A program made the translations under genes and the position numbers. The notes below the pieces were generated by a model, which saw only the letters and a list, made by a program, of their open reading frames with translations, did no database searches and was not told the DNA's origin. From Calothrix sp. PCC 7103 (lineage in GTDB: Bacteria > Cyanobacteriota > Cyanobacteriia > Cyanobacteriales > Nostocaceae): 54,993 nucleotides of DNA. Position 1 is the first letter of the stretch. Every line of letters begins with the position of its first letter. Shown here in pieces: positions 1 to 8,674 of this stretch. The stretch spans positions 247,686-302,678 of the forward strand of contig NZ_KB217478.1 of NCBI RefSeq assembly GCF_000331305.1, in the 5' to 3' direction.

Positions 1-420
1 GCAATAAGGACATCAACCATTTTTGATGTGGTTGGAGAAAACTGACGCAAAAAAGCGCAATCGTTGTGACCACCAAAGTTCAATCGGATTCAAATCAGGA
101 GAATATGGTGACATATAAAGAACACTGGCGCCAACGGATTGAATCAAAGGTTCAATTGCAGTTACTTTGTGAGATGGTAAAAAAGTCGCATCTGGATATT
201 TTTCTACCATTTGAGCTAGCTGGATTGGATGAAAGTCTAATTGACTCTTCATAGCTCCACCTTGCTTTTGCGGCTCTAAGTTACCTTCAGTTTTCTTTAT
301 CTCAAGCAATTTTTGCACAAAGCTTTTGCGCTCCATCGAATCTAGAGGCAACTTTTCTGACCGAAGTATTGCCTTGCTCGTAAGCTTTGACTATTTTTTC
401 TCGCTCATTCGATTGAGTAA
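1..420 (-). pseudogene. IS630-family transposase fossil, runs off the left edge
   Basis: Read on the minus strand this is a degenerate IS630/Tc1-type DDE transposase. The N-terminal helix-turn-helix part is readable at about 340-420 (EKIVKAYEQGNTSVRKVASR). A one-base shift near 335 then leads into KSFVQKLLEIKKTEGNLEPQ. An internal deletion joins the N-terminal part (MVEKYPDATF) directly to the C-terminal catalytic motif YSPDLNPIELWWSQ, so the first catalytic aspartates are missing. A second shift, consistent with one extra T in a T run near 50, displaces the ending (frame LRQFSPTTSKMVDVLI), which continues beyond base 1. It cannot make an active enzyme. The family call rests on the PDLNPIE motif and is confident; the exact IS is unknown. 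Confidence 0.85.
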
Positions 421-1335
421 GCTCTCATTACCTTTGTTGATGCACATTTTTTTAGTGTACCTCATTTACCTGCAATCTGCTGTATTTCACCAGACTTAAT
501 CGACAAAAACATATACAACATTATGTGAAATTATTTAAATACTTTTATTGTTGTATATTTGTAGCCGTTAACGCATAGCAATCCTATATGGTTTTTGAAA
601 AATTACATTTATATAAAGACGCAATTAATCCCTACCTAAGCAGAAAAGGCTCGCTTACGGGAAAACACAAAGTTATACGCATCTTTGCAACGCGATTTTC
701 AAAAAAGAATTAGGTTTGCTATCTGTTATACAATATATAAATAACATACTTCATCATCAGAACAATGTTTCGTACTTTACACTTTTAATCAAGTTAGTAG
801 TCTATGAGGGGGTGACGAAAACCCGTGAAACTGAAATGCAGCAATAGTTTTAAGCACGTGTGCCATAAAAAGATAAACATTATTTTTAGAGTTTCTTAAT
901 TTTATTTTCGATAAGCTTCGTACAAAAGTCTTATTTCTCCGTTGGAAAAGGTTGCTGAATTTACTTTAGTCTTTCGAGAGTTCACTCTTCTATAATCCTT
1001 ACTGCATAAGCTTTTAAAGCTAGATTGCCACCCCGTCAGCGCGCTATCACTATAATCCAAACTTGAAGACGCTCTTTATAAGTATTCCTGACAACCGAGA
1101 ATATTGTGCATTTTGTAAATATATCTATATGCATAAATAAATGGTATTGAATAAGGATAAATACTCAAACTACATAAATAAGTCTTATCGGCAATCAATC
1201 GGAAACTGTAAAGCATGCGAAAGTTGTTATTTTTTGTTACGTAAAAATGTGAAGTAATGAAAAGTTTGCCTTATCACTATGTCCTCTTGACAAAAGTGAA
1301 ATTTTCTTAACCTGTCAGGAATGACTCAACTCTAA
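421..1335. other. Non-coding stretch without a recognised gene
   Basis: About 0.9 kb of AT-rich sequence between two transposase fossils. I saw no recognisable protein fragment on either strand, no tRNA and no strong hairpin. It is most likely decayed mobile-element or intergenic DNA. Confidence 0.5.
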
Positions 1336-1867
1336 CTTGTTACCAATGGTTGTGGTGTACTTAGTTGGCGAATACCCTGGAATTTCCGCGTTTGGAGAGG
1401 AAAGGGCGCCACTTCCCCAGCAAAATTGGGATTAAAAATGGTTAAATCTTTACCAAAAAAATTAACCAAGCACTTTAAGGAGGTAATGGTTATAGTAGAT
1501 ACAGGCTTCGGTAGTATTCAATTTATACACGGTGTTCGAGAGAACAAATATCACATAATTGCTGGCATCGCTTGTACTCATAAGTTAGTTGATGGGCGCA
1601 GTGTCACCCAATTACATAAACGAGGACAGCAACTTTATCTGAGCGGGTTTGAAGTTTCCTGTTTATATATCCTGGTATTATTTTAAATGCCATGATGGTA
1701 AGTACGAGAAACGATTTGTTATTTCTACCAAGGCTTTGAAGGCTAGTACCATTACAGGCGTGGGGCAAACGGCGATGGCAGATAGAGGGTTGGGTTGGTT
1801 TAAAACCGCAAAACACCGTCGGGTAAGGGAGCGTGATATCCGACCTAGAAAGCGTAGAAGTAGTTGA
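1336..1867 (+). pseudogene. IS4-like DDE transposase fossil with frameshifts
   Basis: A reading frame opens just after a stop near 1335 and runs without an ATG through WRIPWNFRVWRGKGATSPAK into KHFKEVMVIVDTGFGSIQFI. That segment holds a DDE-type aspartate (VDTGFG). Near 1650 the product shifts frame and continues as KFPVYISWYYFKCHDGKYEK and FVISTKALKASTIT. A further shift near 1760 gives the WGKRRWQIEGW segment typical of the C-terminal catalytic glutamate region, and then recognisable sequence stops. The N-terminus and C-terminus are both missing. The IS4-like assignment is from motif memory; that it is a broken transposase is much surer than the family name. Confidence 0.75.
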
Positions 1868-2073
1868 CATCAAACCCTAATTATGAGTGTCAATAAAATC
1901 AGACATTCAGGTGCCGATCTTATTGATGCGAGAGACTTCTGCCCTCTGTCTATGTGCAGGCACCGGGTTTATTGTTAAGAGGCGCCTGTCAAATGTTCGC
2001 TCGGTAGAAATTTTGGGAAACCTATGTGTAAAACCAAGCCAAATTATTCTTTTATAAATAACCTTAAGAAAAC

Positions 2074-2550
2074 ATGAAAATACTACCTTACGATAGCTTT
2101 ACAATTTCTACCCCAGATTCGGTAACTGTAGTTGTACAACGTTTGGATGCAAAAATAGAAGTTCCTTTCCTATTGGGATTCTCAACAAAAGATAGACCTT
2201 ATCAAGGAACTGTTTCTGAACAAGGTTTTAAAATCACGCGCAAAGTCTATCGCAAATTATTTATACCAGTAATTAAAGGACGCTTTGAAGTCCAATCACA
2301 TCAAACAGTCGTGTCTGTAGAAATGAGTCTACATCATGCGGCTATCGGATTTTTAGGTTTTTTCTGTTTGTCTTGGTATAGTGTAATTCTGCCAAATATT
2401 TTACAAAGTGCTGCAACAGTTGGTCTTAGCGCTATATTTCCAGCGATACTTCCGATATTCTTAATTATCGTTTGGCTATCTTTTTGGTCAGAAGTAAGTA
2501 GAAGTCGTAGCGAACTGGCAAACATTATTCAGGGAAACGAAGATATTTAA
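2074..2550 (+). CDS. Conserved hypothetical membrane protein, 158 aa
   Basis: The first ~90 residues are soluble and beta-rich (MKILPYDSFTISTPDSVTVV). They are followed by two hydrophobic segments at about 108-126 and 129-152 separated by only a few residues, so the protein is probably anchored with both ends in the cytoplasm. It resembles small membrane proteins found repeatedly in Nostocales genomes, for which I know no function. The ATG at 2074 fits the start of the conserved N-terminal segment. It stands alone between a transposase fossil and a cruciform-forming repeat, so the context does not suggest a role. Confidence 0.7.
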   Translation: MKILPYDSFTISTPDSVTVVVQRLDAKIEVPFLLGFSTKDRPYQGTVSEQGFKITRKVYRKLFIPVIKGRFEVQSHQTVVSVEMSLHHAAIGFLGFFCLSWYSVILPNILQSAATVGLSAIFPAILPIFLIIVWLSFWSEVSRSRSELANIIQGNEDI

Positions 2551-2570
2551 GTGATATGAGTTTAAAGTTA

Positions 2571-2647
2571 AACCTAGATAGCAGAATACTTGGCTATTAA
2601 AGATAGAAAGCAGTTCTTATCTCTGTTTTCACCTTTATCTAGGTTTG
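2571..2647. repeat. Inverted repeat downstream of the 158-aa gene
   Basis: AAACCTAGATA near 2572 is mirrored by TATCTAGGTTT ending at 2647, with a ~50-base interior that itself has AGATA/TATCT complementarity. It sits just after the stop codon at 2550, so it may terminate that transcript or be a small mobile repeat. There is no T-run typical of an intrinsic terminator. Confidence 0.4.
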
Positions 2648-2806
2648 GCCGCTAGCTAAGGTTTACTTAACGAACGAGTATATGATTTCTTCAAAAGGCG
2701 CCCGTAAAGGGTTGGTTGAGGAGAGCATTACGTACTGTACCTTCTCACAACTTTTATAGATTGAAATTGCAGGTGCCTCCATGACGATAACTGCGACGTA
2801 GGGTAG

Positions 2807-2868
2807 GGTGCGTGAAAGCACTGCAATGAAAGCGTTACATTGCTTGATAGTAATAGCTTTCACGCACC
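2807..2868. repeat. Perfect 13-bp inverted repeat with nested inner hairpin
   Basis: GGTGCGTGAAAGC (2807-2819) is perfectly complementary to GCTTTCACGCACC (2856-2868). Inside the loop GCAATG (2823-2828) pairs with CATTGC (2838-2843), so the whole 62 bp can fold as a two-level hairpin or cruciform. The GGTGCGT/ACGCACC ends resemble a repeat common between genes in filamentous cyanobacteria. A minus-strand frame across it (2663-2902) has no protein-like features. Confidence 0.6.
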
Positions 2869-3029
2869 ATTTATACGTTAAGTAAGCCACTACTTTCCGC
2901 AAATATACTTTGAGTTTTTAAGTGCCATGCTATATTAGAACTTGAAAGCGCTCACTTGTTAAGAAAACGGCGCCATTTCTAAAAGTGCGAACATAAGTGT
3001 TGCTAATTGTAGTTTATGTAGTTAATTTA

Positions 3030-3191
3030 TCATTCAACTTTTTCAAATTGGTCTTTACTGGCGCCGCATACAGGACACACCCAATCGTCTGGTATTTCTT
3101 CAAACGGTGTACCTGGATTGATATTACTATCTGGATCGCCCGATTCTGGGTCATATTCGTACCCGCAAACTATACATATGTATTTGTCCAT
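3030..3191 (-). CDS. Rubredoxin, 53 aa
   Basis: Small iron protein with a single Fe(Cys)4 centre, used as a one-electron carrier. The frame starts at ATG 3191 and reads [20 protein letters not shown], with the first metal knuckle C6-x2-C9-G. The usual acidic and aromatic middle leads to [19 protein letters not shown], the second knuckle C39-P-x-C42-G. Length (53 aa) and spacing are those of free-standing bacterial rubredoxins, without the C-terminal membrane helix of the photosystem II assembly rubredoxin RubA. A G-rich stretch (GGGG) 8 bases before the ATG may serve for ribosome binding. No redox partner gene is next to it, so its partner is unknown. Confidence 0.93.
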   Translation of the reverse strand: MDKYICIVCGYEYDPESGDPDSNINPGTPFEEIPDDWVCPVCGASKDQFEKVE

Positions 3192-3328
3192 CTTTATATC
3201 CCCGTAAAATTCACTTAAAATTAATTATAAGGAAAATTCGCTATAGCGGATTTATATTGTTTCCCAGGAAAGTATTCGGCAAGTATTGCGACCCACAAAC
3301 CTGCTGAAACTGCGACACTTACTTACTT

Positions 3329-3407
3329 ATATCATGTCCGGGAGCGTAACCATAATAAAATCATTGTAGAGACATGGTAATTATGGGTAATCAACCGGAC
3401 ATGATAT
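3329..3407. mobile_element. MITE-like 79-bp element with 13-bp terminal inverted repeats
   Basis: ATATCATGTCCGG (3329-3341) is perfectly repeated in inverted orientation at 3395-3407. The 53-bp interior has no coding sense but keeps some further complementarity (GTAACCATAAT against ATTATGGGTAAT). Both flanks are CTTA/CTTC tetranucleotide tracts, so the element may sit inside a simple repeat. Its size and structure suggest a non-autonomous miniature element; no matching transposase is visible. Confidence 0.55.
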
Positions 3408-3446
3408 TACTTCCTTACTTCCTTACTTACTTCCTTACTTACTTAT
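3407..3446. repeat. Short tandem repeat of TTACTTCC / TTACTTAC units
   Basis: About five imperfect 7-8-base units of TTACTTCC/TTACTTA run head to tail after the miniature element, and a shorter (ACTT)n tract precedes it at 3317-3328. This resembles the short tandemly repeated sequences known between genes in filamentous cyanobacteria. Confidence 0.6.
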
Positions 3447-3707
3447 GTATCACTGCTCTCTTACGAACTGTTGATGTTAGTTCGCGATCAAAATTTATTT
3501 TGTTTGAATTGATGTAAACTTTGTTTGAATTGTTTTTTTATTTTTTTTATTCAGTATTAATGCTGATGATTATTATTCAATAATACAGAAATATATTATT
3601 TATTCGGGTTAAATTAAGCCAAGAATATCTTAACGACAATGGAGGCAAAAGAATAGGAAAAAACATCCAAGTGATAGTCATACTTCAAAACACGTTTTAA
3701 TAATGAT

Positions 3708-3810
3708 TATAGCGTTTATTAAAAAATTATGGTTAGCTTGAATTTATTTAATGTTTTTCCAAAAAGCAACAAAACTTCAAGCTATAATTACTAAAATGGA
3801 AAACGCTATA
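3708..3810. mobile_element. Imperfect fold-back element, ~36-bp arms
   Basis: The left arm (3708-3743) begins TATAGCGTTT and ends TTAGCTTGAA. The right arm (3775-3810) is its imperfect reverse complement, from TTCAAGCTA to AACGCTATA. The outer 10 bp and inner 9-10 bp match well while the arm centres have drifted. There is no coding content. A miniature transposon or a long RNA hairpin would both fit. Confidence 0.5.
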
Positions 3811-4246
3811 TTCTTTTTATTTATATAAAATCTACTTCTATTATCTTATCATATTTATAAACACATACGTTTAAAAATTAATGATGTACATATTAATAAT
3901 TGGAAAAAATAAAAAGTCTTTTCTAAATATTACTCTATATAAATATGGATTTACTTCGCAATAATTAATACTGATTAATTGTGAAATTGATTTACGATTT
4001 ACGTATCCTTCCATTTGTCATTGTGTTTTCCTACGGACATGAACATGGGCGTTCATGCAGTGTTCGCGTCTGTAAGTAAACTGCAAATTGGAGATGACTT
4101 TACATTTATATTATTGCTATAAGCGGCGCCTGAAATCTTGAATAGAACAAAGTACTAAAAATATATTATTACTTCCTTAGAGTTTGGAGGCGCCGACTTA
4201 GTTAATTAGGTATCACCGCTTTTGTACTGACTAAATAATTTTACTA
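3811..4246. other. AT-rich leader upstream of the CBS histidine kinase
   Basis: No gene is recognisable. GAACATGGGCGTTCATG near 4040 contains a short dyad (GAACATG/CATG..C), and two GGCGCC sites lie at about 4124 and 4188. The promoter of the kinase at 4247 should lie here but I could not pick it out with confidence. Confidence 0.4.
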
Positions 4247-6487
4247 ATGTTTACACAAACATTTGTCTTAGGACAAGCTGAAGTGCAATCCGTAATCGTT
4301 AAAGATGCGTTGGTAGTTGCAGCTAATGCAACGGTAATGGACGCAATCTCGCAAATGAGTGGCATCCGTACCAGTTGTTTAGCAAGCACAATAGCTGATA
4401 GTCCATTGGATGTATATATAGAGGCTCGATCTAGCTGTGTGTTAGTTGTTGAAGGCAATGATTTAGTAGGTATTTTTACAGAGCGGGATGTAGTGCGGCT
4501 TATAGCGCAACAGCAATCACTCCACGACTTGAAGATAAGTGAAGTGATGACTTATCCCGTAATTACCTTGCGCGAGTCTGTTTTTACAGATATATTTTTT
4601 GCAATAAATCTACTCCAACAATATCGTATTCGTCATTTACCCATTGTTGATGAGTCCGACCGTCTTGTGGGATTGGTGACTCATGAGAGTTTGCGACAAA
4701 GCTTGAGACCTGCCGATGTATTGCGGTTGCGTCTTGTGGCAGAGGTGATGAGTTCTCTTGTAATTTGTGCGAATCCTGAAACTTCAATGATCGCAATTGC
4801 CCATTTAATGGCAAAGCATTGTGTTGGTTCTGTGGTTATTGTTCAAAACCATAAGCAAATGGAGATACAACCAAAACCATTGCCTATTCCTGTAGGAATT
4901 ATCACAGAACGTGATCTTGTGCAGTTTCAAGCATTGAATTTGGATTTAGAAACTTGTCCAGTAGAAGCGGTTATGAGTACGCCAATTTTTACAGTAAAAC
5001 CAGAGGATTCTTTATTGACGGCGCAGCAAATTATAGAGCAGCGTCGCATTCGCAGGGTAGTAGTGACGGGTTCTGAGGGGCAATTATTGGGCATTGTAAC
5101 CCAGAGCAGTCTTTTACAAACACTTAATCCTCTAGAGCTATACAAGTTTACTGATATTTTAGAAAAGAAGATATTGCAATTAGAAGCAGAAAAAATTGAG
5201 CTTCTGCAAAATCGTACAATTGATCTAGAACAGCAAGTAAGTGATCGTAAGCAAACAGAAGCTCGCTTGACCGAAACCAATCAACAACTTGCTATTTCCA
5301 ACGAGCAACTTGCCAGTGCCACTCGCCACAAAGACGAGTTTCTCGCCAACATGAGCCACGAACTTCGGACACCCCTAAATGCGATTTTGGGTATGACAGA
5401 AGGTTTACAAGAGGAATTATTTGGCAACACTAGCGAACAACAAAAAAAAGCACTGCAAACTATCGAACGTAGTGCTACTCACTTACTCGAGTTAATCAAT
5501 GACATCCTCGATTTGGCAAAAATTGAGGCCGGACAAGTTGAACTTGAATGTGCCTCTACCTCTATTAGTCCGCTTTGCCAAGCAAGTATAGTATTTATCA
5601 AACAACAAGCCTATAAAAAACGCCTCAAACTTAACCTTCAGTTGGCGCCTCATCTACCCGATTTGCTGATCGACGAACGTCGGATGAGACAAGTCTTGAT
5701 TAATCTGCTCAATAATGCTGTGAAATTTACCCCAGAAGGTGGCAGCGTTACCTTAGAAGTAACCTTAGAATTGTCCACTAATACTAATACCCCCAACCAA
5801 ATGCGTTTTGCTGTAATTGATACAGGCATTGGCATTGCCCCAGAGGAATTAAAAAAACTATTTCAACCTTTTATTCAAATTGATAGTGCCCTTAACCGTC
5901 AATATCAAGGAACTGGTTTGGGACTATCTCTGGTTAAGCGGATTGTGGAACTACATGGCGGTAGTATCGGGGTAAGTAGTCAAGTTGGTATGGGCAGTCG
6001 ATTTATGGTGTATCTTCCCTGTCCAGATGTATCGCTTCCATTCACCAAATCTTTGCCAAAATTGGTTCCTCAGTTAACTAGCACTACTTTAGAAGCGGTT
6101 ACAACTTTGCCCCTAATTTTGATTACAGAAGATAATGAAGCCAATATTATCACCATTTTTAGTTACCTCAAAGCTAAAGGGTACCGCTTGATCTTGGCAA
6201 ATAACGGTCAAGAAGCGATTGCATTAGCGCAGGAAAAGCAGCCCGATTTAATTTTAATGGATATCCAAATGCCAGGAATGGATGGATTAGAAGCAATGAA
6301 ACGTATCCGCAGTCATCCCAACATGGCTAATATCCCAATTATCGCTTTGACTGCCCTTGCAATGGCAGGAGACCGCGAAAAATGTTTAGAAGCTGGAGCC
6401 AATGACTATCTAACTAAGCCAGTCAAGCTTAAGCAATTAACTGCCACAATTGAACATTTTTTAAGTATATCAGGTAAGCGTAAATAG
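4247..6487 (+). CDS. Hybrid sensor histidine kinase with four CBS motifs and C-terminal receiver
   Basis: This is a 746-residue cytoplasmic hybrid two-component kinase. Residues ~15-150 and ~160-300 form two CBS pairs, each with the characteristic VGI(F/I)TERD and VMTxP segments; such modules bind adenine nucleotides. A coiled coil (~300-365) follows, then the HisKA domain with H-box SHELRTPLNAILG (phospho-acceptor His371), a HATPase_c domain with the N-box (LINLLNNAVKFTPEGG) and G boxes (DTGIGI, GTGLGLSLV), and a receiver with DLILMDIQMPGMDG (phospho-acceptor Asp672) and the conserved K of LTKPVK. There are no transmembrane segments, so an internal signal such as energy charge is likely. No output regulator is adjacent, so the target is unknown. 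Confidence 0.95.
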   Translation: MFTQTFVLGQAEVQSVIVKDALVVAANATVMDAISQMSGIRTSCLASTIADSPLDVYIEARSSCVLVVEGNDLVGIFTERDVVRLIAQQQSLHDLKISEVMTYPVITLRESVFTDIFFAINLLQQYRIRHLPIVDESDRLVGLVTHESLRQSLRPADVLRLRLVAEVMSSLVICANPETSMIAIAHLMAKHCVGSVVIVQNHKQMEIQPKPLPIPVGIITERDLVQFQALNLDLETCPVEAVMSTPIFTVKPEDSLLTAQQIIEQRRIRRVVVTGSEGQLLGIVTQSSLLQTLNPLELYKFTDILEKKILQLEAEKIELLQNRTIDLEQQVSDRKQTEARLTETNQQLAISNEQLASATRHKDEFLANMSHELRTPLNAILGMTEGLQEELFGNTSEQQKKALQTIERSATHLLELINDILDLAKIEAGQVELECASTSISPLCQASIVFIKQQAYKKRLKLNLQLAPHLPDLLIDERRMRQVLINLLNNAVKFTPEGGSVTLEVTLELSTNTNTPNQMRFAVIDTGIGIAPEELKKLFQPFIQIDSALNRQYQGTGLGLSLVKRIVELHGGSIGVSSQVGMGSRFMVYLPCPDVSLPFTKSLPKLVPQLTSTTLEAVTTLPLILITEDNEANIITIFSYLKAKGYRLILANNGQEAIALAQEKQPDLILMDIQMPGMDGLEAMKRIRSHPNMANIPIIALTALAMAGDREKCLEAGANDYLTKPVKLKQLTATIEHFLSISGKRK

Positions 6488-6673
6488 TCGCAAGTGTTTC
6501 TTGTCCAGCAATTAGCACAACCACTCAATAATATGTCATTGCTGATTAACACAGTTGATACATTGATAGTCTTACAAATCGACTTTAATTATATGTACTA
6601 TGACTAATATTATACAAAACAAATTAAGAAATTACTATATACTAAAGTATGTTTTTTACATCTAGATCAAATC

Positions 6674-7189
6674 ATGAAGAAATTCTTTAGTTTTTCCTTG
6701 GTACTTATTGTTCCGATGTTAGTAATTGTGCCTCTAGTAAAAGAAGCAATTGCTCAATCCTCATATTCCCGCCTGAAAACACAATTTACAGGCAACAATA
6801 AATGTCTAGATATTATTAATGATGGTGAAAATAACAAACCTATCATGGCTGATTGTGGTAATTTCTCAGGACAGCTTTGGGAAATAGAACGTACCAAAAA
6901 TTCTGGCTATTTTCGTTTAAAAACACAATTTACAGGCAACAATAAATGTCTAGATATTATCAATGATGGCGAAAATAACAAACCTATCATGGCTGATTGT
7001 GGTAATTTCTCAGGACAGCTTTGGAAAATAGAACGTACCAAAAATTCTGGCTATTTTCGTTTAAAAACACAATTTACAGGCAACAATAAATGTCTAGATA
7101 TTATCAATGATGGTGAAAATAACAAACCTATCATGGCTGATTGCGGGAATTTCTCAGGACAGCTTTGGAATACGCCGAAAGCTATTTAA
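6674..7189 (+). CDS. Secreted triple-repeat protein, ricin-B/beta-trefoil-like
   Basis: A signal peptide (MKKFFSFSLVLIVPMLVIV, cut after about AIAQ) precedes three tandem 48-residue repeats starting at bases 6770, 6914 and 7058. Each carries RLKTQFTGNNKCLDI, two cysteines and the end motif GQLW, which matches the QxW signature of ricin-type lectin repeats. Three such repeats would make exactly one beta-trefoil. The copies are nearly identical in DNA and protein, so the triplication is recent or kept uniform by gene conversion. The third copy ends a few residues after QLW. A carbohydrate-binding extracellular protein is the best guess, and the ligand is unknown. The ATG at 6674 is the only start that includes the signal peptide. 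Confidence 0.8.
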   Translation: MKKFFSFSLVLIVPMLVIVPLVKEAIAQSSYSRLKTQFTGNNKCLDIINDGENNKPIMADCGNFSGQLWEIERTKNSGYFRLKTQFTGNNKCLDIINDGENNKPIMADCGNFSGQLWKIERTKNSGYFRLKTQFTGNNKCLDIINDGENNKPIMADCGNFSGQLWNTPKAI

Positions 7190-7396
7190 TACAAACATAA
7201 TACTAGCAGACACATTACATGGAGTTGCACGAACATTATTCTTGGCGCCAGTAGTAGGCGATTTCACGGCACGGCAAATTTTAGTATTTACAGGCACCGT
7301 ATTCCTACCTCTAAAGTTGGAGTAATGCTTTGTCAAATTATTCTGAAGGGGTGACAAAGGCGCCTACAATCACGATAAAACATTCTATTTTGTTTT

Positions 7397-8356
7397 ATGT
7401 ATAATACAGGTCATCAGATGAGTAACCATAAGTATAATGTACAAAGATACCCTTTAGTATGGTTTTATGTAATTTCAGTTTTGATTGAAATTGCAATAAT
7501 CCCATTATTTTTCTTTACAGGCGCCGACCAAACTGTCTTTAAGGCACTTGAAAAAACTGGAATTCCATTTAAAACTGATTTAATCAGCGCATTTAAGCTT
7601 ATTTTGGCTGCCCCAGAAACATTGCCAGCTATCTTTTTATCAATCACACAAGTTGCAGCAGTTGATATTGCTGTTATCATCGTTGTGAAACTTGCTTACG
7701 GCAATGCAGGAATCACTGACCTAAAAAGTCGATTCCGCTTTTGGAAACAAGATATATCGTGGCAGAATGGTTTGAGAAAATGGTGTATATGTATTTTTAC
7801 ATTTAGCTTAATTAACCTTGCTTCTGCTTGGTTTAACAAATCAATGTTTCCTGGGTTATTTGTATGGGATGTAAATCTTCTTCCTATCGCTTTCTTAATT
7901 AGTTTGATAATAACTTTGTTTTTGGATACTGGAGGATTATTTGAGGAGAATGGTTGGCGGGGTTTTGCCCTACCTTTATTATTACAACGCTTTAACCCAG
8001 TTCAAGCATCTATATATCTAGGAATTATCTGGGGAGTGTGGCATTTTCCTGTTAAATATAATGTTTTTCTATCTTACGGATTTACAGAAGGTGCAATCTA
8101 CCTTTTGACTTTTACGATACGATTAGTTTTCGTCTCAATAATTATGACATACTTTTGGAATCAACTTGGACAAACAACAATTATTGCAATCGCGATGCAT
8201 GGTTTAATTAATGATTCTATTGGGTTAGGTGGAAGAATTGAATCTGAGAATTTTATACCTCAACTATTTACGGAAATAAATTTATTATTGCCAACGGCTG
8301 TAGTAGCAGTAATTTTGTTGATACGAACCAAAGGTAAGCTTGGTCTTAATATTTAA
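7397..8356 (+). CDS. CPBP-family intramembrane metalloprotease
   Basis: This 319-residue polytopic membrane protein has the three CPBP (Abi/CAAX prenyl protease-like) motifs. They are EENGWRG with the glutamate pair at 183-184, WHFP with His216, and the C-terminal HGLIND with His268, all placed in or beside hydrophobic helices as expected for a membrane-embedded metal site. Eight or so transmembrane segments can be counted. In cyanobacteria such proteins are common and mostly uncharacterised; substrates cannot be deduced. An in-frame ATG at 7418 (MSNHKYN) is an alternative start, and neither has a convincing ribosome-binding site. It follows the repeat lectin on the same strand after ~200 bp and is probably transcribed separately. 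Confidence 0.9.
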   Translation: MYNTGHQMSNHKYNVQRYPLVWFYVISVLIEIAIIPLFFFTGADQTVFKALEKTGIPFKTDLISAFKLILAAPETLPAIFLSITQVAAVDIAVIIVVKLAYGNAGITDLKSRFRFWKQDISWQNGLRKWCICIFTFSLINLASAWFNKSMFPGLFVWDVNLLPIAFLISLIITLFLDTGGLFEENGWRGFALPLLLQRFNPVQASIYLGIIWGVWHFPVKYNVFLSYGFTEGAIYLLTFTIRLVFVSIIMTYFWNQLGQTTIIAIAMHGLINDSIGLGGRIESENFIPQLFTEINLLLPTAVVAVILLIRTKGKLGLNI

Positions 8357-8398
8357 ATATTAGCTTGTAAGTAAACGGAGTTTTACCTTTATGGTAGT

Positions 8399-8520
8399 GA
8401 ATTGCGGTTGAATTAGCTGGCGAATCGTTGGTACTGTTTCGTAACTCAGCTGGTCAGTTTGCGGCATTCCCAAATCGCTGCCTCATTGAGCTGCCCCTCT
8501 TGAGTGAGGACAAGTCACAG
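8399..8520 (+). pseudogene. Fossil of a Rieske-type oxygenase N-terminus
   Basis: The frame reads VELAGESLVLFRNSAGQFAA followed by FPNRCLIELPLLSE. This matches the pattern of the Rieske [2Fe-2S] entry segment (LVLFRD..G...A..DRCxHRxAPLS), but the histidine and arginine after the cysteine are replaced by IEL and the frame then degenerates. The rest of the enzyme is absent. The assignment is from motif resemblance only. Confidence 0.5.
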
Positions 8521-8674
8521 CAGATGGTTGCCTTCAATGTCCCTATCATGGTTGGCATTTTGCTGCATCAGGCGCCAAAAAGAATCGTGAATTGTTTTTT
8601 CTTTACTTGCATATTCTGATGAGAATCGACATAAGTGTATATATAAAGACAAGCAACAATCAGAGCGCGCGTAA

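Noticed and set aside
2663-2902. 79-codon minus-strand frame
   Set aside because: It spans a perfect inverted repeat, has no domain, no ribosome-binding site and no protein-like composition pattern; it is explained by the repeat.
3407-3446. Possible CRISPR-like array
   Set aside because: The units are 7-8 bases long and contiguous without spacers, so this is a simple tandem repeat.
8428-8619. 63-codon frame as an intact small gene
   Set aside because: Its first part reads as a Rieske domain that lost its histidine ligand, and the end is random; it fits a gene fossil better.
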